Source: Bacteroidales bacterium (GTDB lineage Bacteria > Bacteroidota > Bacteroidia > Bacteroidales > Paludibacteraceae). Taken from it: a DNA stretch of 12,324 nt. The position numbers and the translations under genes were made by a program. Where the stretch lies: contig CAAGFD010000231.1 of NCBI GenBank assembly GCA_900769035.1, positions 1 through 12,324 on the forward strand, given 5' to 3'. The notes under the pieces were generated by a model, which saw only the letters and a program-made list of their open reading frames with translations, was not told the origin of the DNA and ran no database searches. This document shows, piece after piece, positions 8,170 through 12,324 of this stretch. Each line of letters starts with the position of its first letter. Position 1 is the first letter of the stretch.

Positions 8170-8326
8170 ATTTCATCCTGCATAAGCTAAATAATATGAT
8201 GTATAATACTTTGAAATTTAGTCTGTTATAAGTCATATATTGAAATGGCAATTTGATTTATCTTTTATTGAAATCGAAAAAACAAATATTTCTTTGAAAT
8301 GTGATTGCAATTTAAAATAATATTAT

Positions 8327-8334
8327 TACCTTTG
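8327..8334 (+). promoter_or_regulatory. Promoter of tRNA-Leu (-7 box, with -33 TTG at 8305-8307)
   Basis: TACCTTTG at 8327-8334 matches the -7 consensus. A TTG at 8305-8307 lies exactly 19 bases upstream, inside the normal spacing for the Bacteroides -33/-7 promoter. This is the best two-part promoter in the window, as expected for a stable-RNA gene. Predicted initiation is about 8 bases before the tRNA 5' end. Confidence 0.7.
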
Positions 8335-8349
8335 CACTTGGAAATATTT

Positions 8350-8431
8350 GCGGCATTGGCGTAATTGGTAGCCGCGCTAGACTTAGGATCTAGTGGAGAA
8401 GTCCGTGGGGGTTCGAGTCCCTTATGCCGCA
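8350..8431 (+). tRNA. tRNA-Leu (anticodon UAG)
   Basis: An 82-base class II tRNA. The acceptor stem GCGGCAT (8350-8356) pairs perfectly with ATGCCGC (8424-8430), with discriminator A at 8431. The D arm carries GCG/CGC (8359-8361 with 8373-8375) and a GG-containing loop. The anticodon stem CTAGA/TCTAG encloses loop CTTAGGA (8382-8388), giving anticodon TAG at 8384-8386, which reads CUA and other CUN leucine codons. A long variable arm (GGA...TCC) and a TTCGAGT T loop follow, as expected for leucine. CCA is not encoded (the next bases are CAA), so it must be added by the CCA-adding enzyme. Confidence 0.97.
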
Positions 8432-8432
8432 C

Positions 8433-8470
8433 AAAAAAGCTCTTGATGAAATCTATCAAGAGCTTTTTTT
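8433..8470. terminator. Strong bidirectional intrinsic terminator between tRNA-Leu and the exosortase gene
   Basis: A perfect 15-base-pair inverted repeat: AAAAAAGCTCTTGAT (8433-8447), a 7-base loop (8448-8454) and ATCAAGAGCTTTTTT (8455-8469), with one more T at 8470. Read rightwards, it ends in a run of seven T and terminates tRNA-Leu one base after the mature 3' end. Read leftwards, it also ends in a run of T, so it can terminate the convergent tsaD-exosortase transcript, whose stop codon is at 8549. Confidence 0.9.
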
Positions 8471-8548
8471 GTCGTTCTATTTTCTGAATATACCGGAAGC
8501 TCGGTTTAGTTTTTATATCTTGTCTTTTTGTCTCTTTACTTATTTTGA

Positions 8549-9142
8549 TTAAGCCAATTTTTTTGCATTTTGGATGCGCGCGTTCTTTATATATTTCGGT
8601 AATAATACCTCGACCCATAGAGCCCAAAAGAAGAATATTATCATATAAAACAGATACTTCAGTAAATATTCGTGCATTAAGTAGAATATTTCCGGATGGT
8701 GGGCGGAGATATAAGCTAAAAAGAATATTCGGAATATATTTATGCAAAATACAAGTGTTAAGCCCAAAACAAGGTAGGCAAGCTTATATATTATATTTCC
8801 TTTGGCTATCAATAATCCTATTACGAATGTCATCATTTGTTTTATGGCAGAGCAACCCCACACAACTCCTAATGCATGATAGTTCGAAAAGTAAAACACA
8901 TTACCTACTAAAGTGTAATTCAAATTGAAGTATTTGAGGTATTTATTTACTATTATTGCAATTAAACCGCAGTAATTATTCATTAAATCAGTGACGTTTA
9001 GGATGTTTGAATCCCAACGGCACTTGTCGAAATCATCATAGAACAATATCTTCCATATCAAATGTGATAGCAATAATGCAAAAATGAAAGATATTGAATT
9101 TATATTCTTTTTACAGAAAACTCTGATACTTTTTATGTTCAT
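8549..9142 (-). CDS. Exosortase/archaeosortase-family membrane protein
   Basis: A 197-residue, mostly hydrophobic protein with about five to six membrane segments (roughly 17-34, 55-70, 91-112, 118-146, 158-180). The three residues that define exosortases and archaeosortases are all present in order: Cys97 in VWGCSAIKQM, Arg138 in INIFRIFF, His157 in LMHEYLLKY. The family is a transpeptidase-like protease that cuts C-terminal sorting signals of secreted proteins and passes them on to the envelope. At about 200 residues it is a short, single-domain form like those of Bacteroidota (XrtF/XrtN-like groups); I cannot assign the subfamily. No product in the window ends in a PEP-CTERM-like motif, transmembrane helix and basic cluster, so its substrate is not local. 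The ATG shares one base with the tsaD stop (TAATG), implying coupled translation. Confidence 0.85.
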   Translation of the reverse strand: MNIKSIRVFCKKNINSISFIFALLLSHLIWKILFYDDFDKCRWDSNILNVTDLMNNYCGLIAIIVNKYLKYFNLNYTLVGNVFYFSNYHALGVVWGCSAIKQMMTFVIGLLIAKGNIIYKLAYLVLGLTLVFCINIFRIFFLAYISAHHPEIFYLMHEYLLKYLFYMIIFFFWALWVEVLLPKYIKNARIQNAKKLA

Positions 9143-10161
9143 TATATACCAGTTCGTGCAAAAGGTGGTAAATCGAAAGAGCAGAAATCTTTATCTAGAT
9201 ATTTGTAATATCCGGTGATGGCTACCATTGCGGCGTTATCCGTTGTATAAGAGAATTTAGGTATAAAAGTCTCTACTTTGTGTCTTTGACCAAAGTCGAC
9301 AAATGCGCTTCGGAGACCTGAATTTGCCGATACTCCACCGGCTAATGCCAACTGCTTTATTCCGGTTTGTTTCACAGCTAATTTAACCTTATCCATCAGT
9401 GTTTCTATTACGGCACGCTGTATAGAGGCGCATAAGTCGTTCTTATTTTCTTCTATAAAATTCGGATTTTTTGCCACTTCATCTCTTATTGTGTATAAGA
9501 ATGAGGTTTTCAGACCACTAAAACTATAGTCTAAATCTTTGATATGTGGCTTCGAAAAATTAAAGGCTTTCGGATTTCCAAGCTTGGCAAATTTGTCGAT
9601 AAAAGGTCCTCCGGGATAAGGTAATCCCATAATTTTGGCACATTTATCAAAAGCTTCTCCTGCTGCATCATCAATAGTTTGCCCGAGTACGTGCATCTCT
9701 TTATAGCTCTTCACTTCAATAATTTGAGAGTTACCTCCCGAAACTAACAAGCATAAAAACGGGAAGTCGGGATGATGAAAGTCTTCTCCCGGCTCTGAGA
9801 TGAAATGAGCCATTACATGTGCTTGCAGATGATTGATGTCTATTATCGGAATGTTTAGTCCGAGGGCAAAACCCTTGGCAAAAGATGTTCCTACCAGTAA
9901 TGACCCCATAAGTCCGGGACCGCGAGTAAATGCCACTGCATCAATATCTTTTGTCTCAATCCCTGCTTTTTTTATTGCGGCATCCACTACCGGTATTATG
10001 TTTTGTTGGTGCGCTCGTGATGCCAATTCAGGTACTACACCCCCATATTGCTCGTGAATACTTTGACTCGCAGTTACATTCGATAGTAATAACCCGTCTG
10101 TTATTATCGCTGCAGATGTGTCGTCACACGATGATTCTATGCCTAAAATTGTAATACTCAT
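9142..10161 (-). CDS. tsaD: tRNA N6-adenosine threonylcarbamoyltransferase TsaD
   Basis: A full-length 339-residue cytoplasmic ASKHA-fold protein. It transfers threonylcarbamoyl from TC-AMP to A37 of tRNAs reading ANN codons, making t6A, with TsaB, TsaE and TsaC-type partners not encoded here. Signatures: GIESSCDDTSAA (7-18), the metal-binding HLQAH (His111, His115), the LVSGGNSQI loop (139-147), DDAAGEAFDK (164-173), GGVSAN (275-280) and the TTDNAAM block with Asp308. All key residues are intact and the length is standard. ATG 10161 gives the usual N-terminus, starting a few residues before GIESSCD. A -7 box lies on the minus strand at 10238-10245, and the stop codon overlaps the exosortase start. 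The gene is essential or nearly so in most bacteria, so the exosortase is likely expressed constitutively with it. Confidence 0.98.
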   Translation of the reverse strand: MSITILGIESSCDDTSAAIITDGLLLSNVTASQSIHEQYGGVVPELASRAHQQNIIPVVDAAIKKAGIETKDIDAVAFTRGPGLMGSLLVGTSFAKGFALGLNIPIIDINHLQAHVMAHFISEPGEDFHHPDFPFLCLLVSGGNSQIIEVKSYKEMHVLGQTIDDAAGEAFDKCAKIMGLPYPGGPFIDKFAKLGNPKAFNFSKPHIKDLDYSFSGLKTSFLYTIRDEVAKNPNFIEENKNDLCASIQRAVIETLMDKVKLAVKQTGIKQLALAGGVSANSGLRSAFVDFGQRHKVETFIPKFSYTTDNAAMVAITGYYKYLDKDFCSFDLPPFARTGI

Positions 10162-10215
10162 TCTCTTGAAAATGTTATTTTTTCCTTTTTTGATGGAATT
10201 ATCCGTTATTTTTTA

Positions 10216-10223
10216 TACCTTTG
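10216..10223 (+). promoter_or_regulatory. -7 promoter box for the TamB/AsmA-like gene
   Basis: TACCTTTG matches TAnnTTTG. A TTG at 10190-10192 is a possible -33 element, but the spacer is 23 bases, a little long. Predicted initiation near 10230 means the start codon must lie to the right of that point, which helps decide the start of the downstream gene. The box faces the tsaD -7 box on the other strand only 14 bases away. Confidence 0.6.
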
Positions 10224-10237
10224 CAGTATACAACCTA

Positions 10238-10245
10238 CAAAGTTA
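10238..10245 (-). promoter_or_regulatory. -7 promoter box for tsaD-exosortase
   Basis: On the minus strand this reads TAACTTTG, an exact consensus match. Predicted initiation near 10231 gives a leader of about 70 bases before the tsaD ATG at 10161. No clear -33 TTG is visible upstream. Polymerase bound here would cover the same DNA as polymerase at 10216-10223. Confidence 0.55.
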
Positions 10246-10265
10246 TAAAAAAATCAGTTAAAATA

Positions 10266-12324
10266 GTGCTTATAGTGGCATTAAGTTTAATCTTAATCTT
10301 GTCACTTCCTTTCATCTTGTTAAGTATCAACAAGGTGCAGAATGTTGTTGTCGACTATTTAACCGATTTTGTAGGAGAAAAAACAGGTGCCAAACTGGAT
10401 ATTAAGCATGTTTCGCTCTCTTTCTTTAATACCGTCAATATAGATTCCGTACGGTTTTATTCTCCAAATGATGAAAAAATTGCTGTCATACCCCATATTC
10501 ATACTCACGTTAGCCTGCTTGAATTGTTAAAGGGTAATGTTAAAGTTAGCAGATTGGATATTTTCGACCCCGAATTTTGTTTGCAAAAAGATAGTCTCGG
10601 GGTGCTGAATATTCAGTTCCTAATCGATATTCTAAATACCGGTCAAGAAATTTCCTTGCCGGATATGTCGATAAAACTCAGTATCGTAAATGGTAAATTA
10701 GAGTATGTCGACAAAGCTGGTAATTATACTGATATTCAGCCTAATATAATGAATTTTGCCAATTTGAGTGTAAATAATATCAATACTGGTGTTGTTTTTG
10801 ATTATGTTGGCGATTCAATAATTAATCTTACCCTTTCTTATTTGAATTGTAATGAGCGAAGTGGCTTTGTATTGGAAAATATAACTGCGAAATTAAACAA
10901 AAATACAGATTCCTTCAGCATACCTTATTTTAAAATAAAACTCCCTGAATCTAAGTTTGAGATAGATTCCTGCCATATTGATTTACAACGTAAAGAGGGT
11001 AAAATAGATTGGAAAAATACTGATTTGTCCGTCATGATTCCTCAATCGTTTTTTACTCCTAAAGATATAAAACAGATTGTACCTGCGTTTAAAAATGCCA
11101 ATGTGCCTATAATTTTCTCCTCGCTTCTTTCCGGTAACAGTAGCTTTTTGAAGTTGGATAACCTCGACGTTCAGTATGGCGACGTTATTACCGTGAAAAC
11201 GAAATTGGATGTTACCAATCCTGCCGATTTGCATAATGCTTTCTTTAATTGCAATATAGATAAAGTGAAATTCGATAAGGCTTCGCTACAAGATTTAATT
11301 GCAAATATGTCCGGTAAGGCTTTTGTTCTTCCCGAAGAGATTGGTAGATTGGGCGTGTGTAACTATTCCGGTAATATCTCCGGATTCTTTTCAAACCTTG
11401 TGTTGTACGGTAACCTCACTTCCGCTATCGGTCAGGTAAAAACCGATGTCGCTCTTCAAGTGGAAGATGATTTTAAAACTTTCTTCGTAAACGGTAAAAT
11501 AGGTTCTTCCAAATTGAATCTCGCTAAAATATTACCTCAATCCGGACTTGGCACAATTGCTTTTAATTCCAATTCAAAAGTAAAATATAATACAGATAAA
11601 AGTTTCTTTATTTCTACCGATATTAACGTAAACCATTTTTCATATAAAGGCTATACTTATCACGATGTGGAGGTAAAAGGAGATATAGAGCCTAACTCTT
11701 TCTTCGGTAAGATTTTCGTTCACGATCAAAACTGTAATCTTGCCTTCAACGGTCACGTATCCAATATAGATCATTACAAACAATTCGATTTCGAGGCTGA
11801 AGTGGCGGACTTAGCATTAAATAAATTGCATCTGTCGGATAAATATCCCGATATGAAGATATCGTTTAAAACAGTCGCTGCTTTTGAGGGCGATTATTGG
11901 GCTACTATGAATGGTTTTGCCTCGGTGGATTCGCTCTCTATAATCAATGGTAAAAAGAGTTTTTATAACGATAAATTAATACTTTCCGCAAAAAACGATT
12001 CTGTTTCTTCTGCCGAAATTACTTCCGATATTATCACAGGTCGTATCGATGGCAATTACCATTTGGCTGCTTTGCCAAATCATCTGTTGGCTACTGTAGC
12101 CCATAATATGCCGGTACTCGATACTATACTTAATATAAAACCGAAAGATGTATCAAATAATCTGACGTTGAAGTTGGAAATTCAACCTTTGTATTCTTTA
12201 TTGAACGTGTTGGATATCGATTGGTACACTACCGATAAAATAGAAATCCTCGGTAACTATGATAAAGATATCGACGACCTTAATTTTACCGTCAGCATTC
12301 CTCGAATTACAAACGGTAAATCCA
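10266..12324 (+). CDS. TamB/AsmA-like outer-envelope assembly protein, N-terminal part (runs off right edge)
   Basis: The frame (first base a multiple of three) is open from before 10266 to the window end, 686 codons from the proposed GTG. The product begins with one membrane anchor (LIVALSLILILSLPFILLS), then KVQNVVVDYLTDFVGEKTG and KLDIKHVSLSF, the standard opening of Bacteroidota TamB/DUF490-type proteins. About 640 residues follow of beta-rich sequence with alternating hydrophobic positions, as in the long beta-helical groove of TamB/AsmA proteins, which span the periplasm and help move lipids or outer-membrane proteins. The C-terminal DUF490 domain lies outside, so TamB versus AsmA cannot be settled. 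There is no ATG between the predicted transcription start (about 10230) and 10342. In-frame GTG at 10266 is the first usable start; GTG 10275 and TTG 10221 are alternatives. The in-frame Lys-rich stretch KVIKKSVKI just before 10266 looks like the usual leader, so the true start may be a rarer codon further left. Confidence 0.85.
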   Translation, partial: MLIVALSLILILSLPFILLSINKVQNVVVDYLTDFVGEKTGAKLDIKHVSLSFFNTVNIDSVRFYSPNDEKIAVIPHIHTHVSLLELLKGNVKVSRLDIFDPEFCLQKDSLGVLNIQFLIDILNTGQEISLPDMSIKLSIVNGKLEYVDKAGNYTDIQPNIMNFANLSVNNINTGVVFDYVGDSIINLTLSYLNCNERSGFVLENITAKLNKNTDSFSIPYFKIKLPESKFEIDSCHIDLQRKEGKIDWKNTDLSVMIPQSFFTPKDIKQIVPAFKNANVPIIFSSLLSGNSSFLKLDNLDVQYGDVITVKTKLDVTNPADLHNAFFNCNIDKVKFDKASLQDLIANMSGKAFVLPEEIGRLGVCNYSGNISGFFSNLVLYGNLTSAIGQVKTDVALQVEDDFKTFFVNGKIGSSKLNLAKILPQSGLGTIAFNSNSKVKYNTDKSFFISTDINVNHFSYKGYTYHDVEVKGDIEPNSFFGKIFVHDQNCNLAFNGHVSNIDHYKQFDFEAEVADLALNKLHLSDKYPDMKISFKTVAAFEGDYWATMNGFASVDSLSIINGKKSFYNDKLILSAKNDSVSSAEITSDIITGRIDGNYHLAALPNHLLATVAHNMPVLDTILNIKPKDVSNNLTLKLEIQPLYSLLNVLDIDWYTTDKIEILGNYDKDIDDLNFTVSIPRITNGKS

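Noticed and set aside
8170..8326. Short near-repeats (attgaaat, gcaattt) after the helicase gene, considered as a terminator or regulatory site
   Set aside because: I could not form a stable stem from them, and such words are common in sequence this AT-rich. I see no clear feature here apart from the tRNA promoter.
8265..8747. A 160-codon minus-strand frame across tRNA-Leu and its terminator
   Set aside because: It runs through the tRNA, the terminator and the end of the exosortase gene in another frame; overlap with a structural RNA argues against coding.
8545..8928. A 127-codon plus-strand frame opposite the exosortase gene
   Set aside because: The minus-strand product has the full Cys-Arg-His signature and membrane pattern, while this one has no domain, signal or promoter.
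9833..10154. Two overlapping plus-strand open frames inside tsaD
   Set aside because: They are antisense to a complete, well-conserved gene and their translations show no recognisable domain; they are by-products of tsaD codon use.
10172..10261. A 29-codon frame starting ATG 10172 between tsaD and the TamB-like gene
   Set aside because: It overlaps the proposed promoter boxes, is in a different frame from the TamB-like gene, is mostly phenylalanine and leucine from T-rich DNA, and has no supporting context.
1..12324. CRISPR arrays, insertion sequences, toxin-antitoxin pairs or phage genes
   Set aside because: No direct-repeat arrays, transposase or integrase motifs or terminal inverted repeats were seen. 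tRNA-Leu has no visible integrated element or duplicated 3' end nearby.

Overview
The window looks like chromosomal DNA from a Bacteroidota bacterium, most likely order Bacteroidales. It is AT-rich, with no obvious Shine-Dalgarno sites. Promoter-like TAnnTTTG boxes, the Bacteroides -7 consensus, sit before every transcription unit whose start is visible. The gene families also fit: a DUF4105 protein with a membrane tail, a glucosaminidase-LysM protein, a YidE/AspT-type carrier, a Bacteroidota AddB-like protein without a Walker A motif, and a TamB/AsmA-like protein. The first 10 bases match the inner end of the Illumina adapter, so the window probably begins at a raw contig end.

Layout. (1) 1-5004, minus strand: a tightly packed four-gene run, read right to left. 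It encodes a secreted glucosaminidase with LysM domains, a DUF4105 membrane protein, a secreted alkaline-phosphatase-fold protein that seems to have lost all its catalytic residues, and the N-terminal 401 residues of an AddB-like repair protein that runs off the left edge. (2) 5005-5184: a divergent promoter region. (3) 5185-8169, plus strand: a YidE/AspT-family carrier followed after 6 bases by an RhlE-like DEAD-box RNA helicase. (4) 8327-8470: tRNA-Leu(UAG) with its own promoter and a strong two-way terminator. (5) 8549-10161, minus strand: tsaD and, coupled by a TAATG overlap, a small exosortase-family membrane protein. (6) 10162-10265: a compact divergent region with two face-to-face -7 boxes. 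(7) 10266-12324, plus strand: the N-terminal 686 codons of a TamB/AsmA-like envelope protein with no ATG start, running off the right edge.

How the parts relate. Region 1 is mainly cell-envelope work (peptidoglycan cleavage, a papain-fold periplasmic enzyme, a pseudo-phosphatase) with a DNA-repair gene at its distal end. tsaD is housekeeping (tRNA t6A modification) but drives a protein-sorting membrane protease homologue with no visible substrate. I see no mobile element, CRISPR array, toxin-antitoxin pair or defence island. The points most worth following are the inactivated phosphatase inside a conserved-looking envelope operon, the orphan exosortase, and the tsaD/TamB face-to-face promoter with a non-ATG start.
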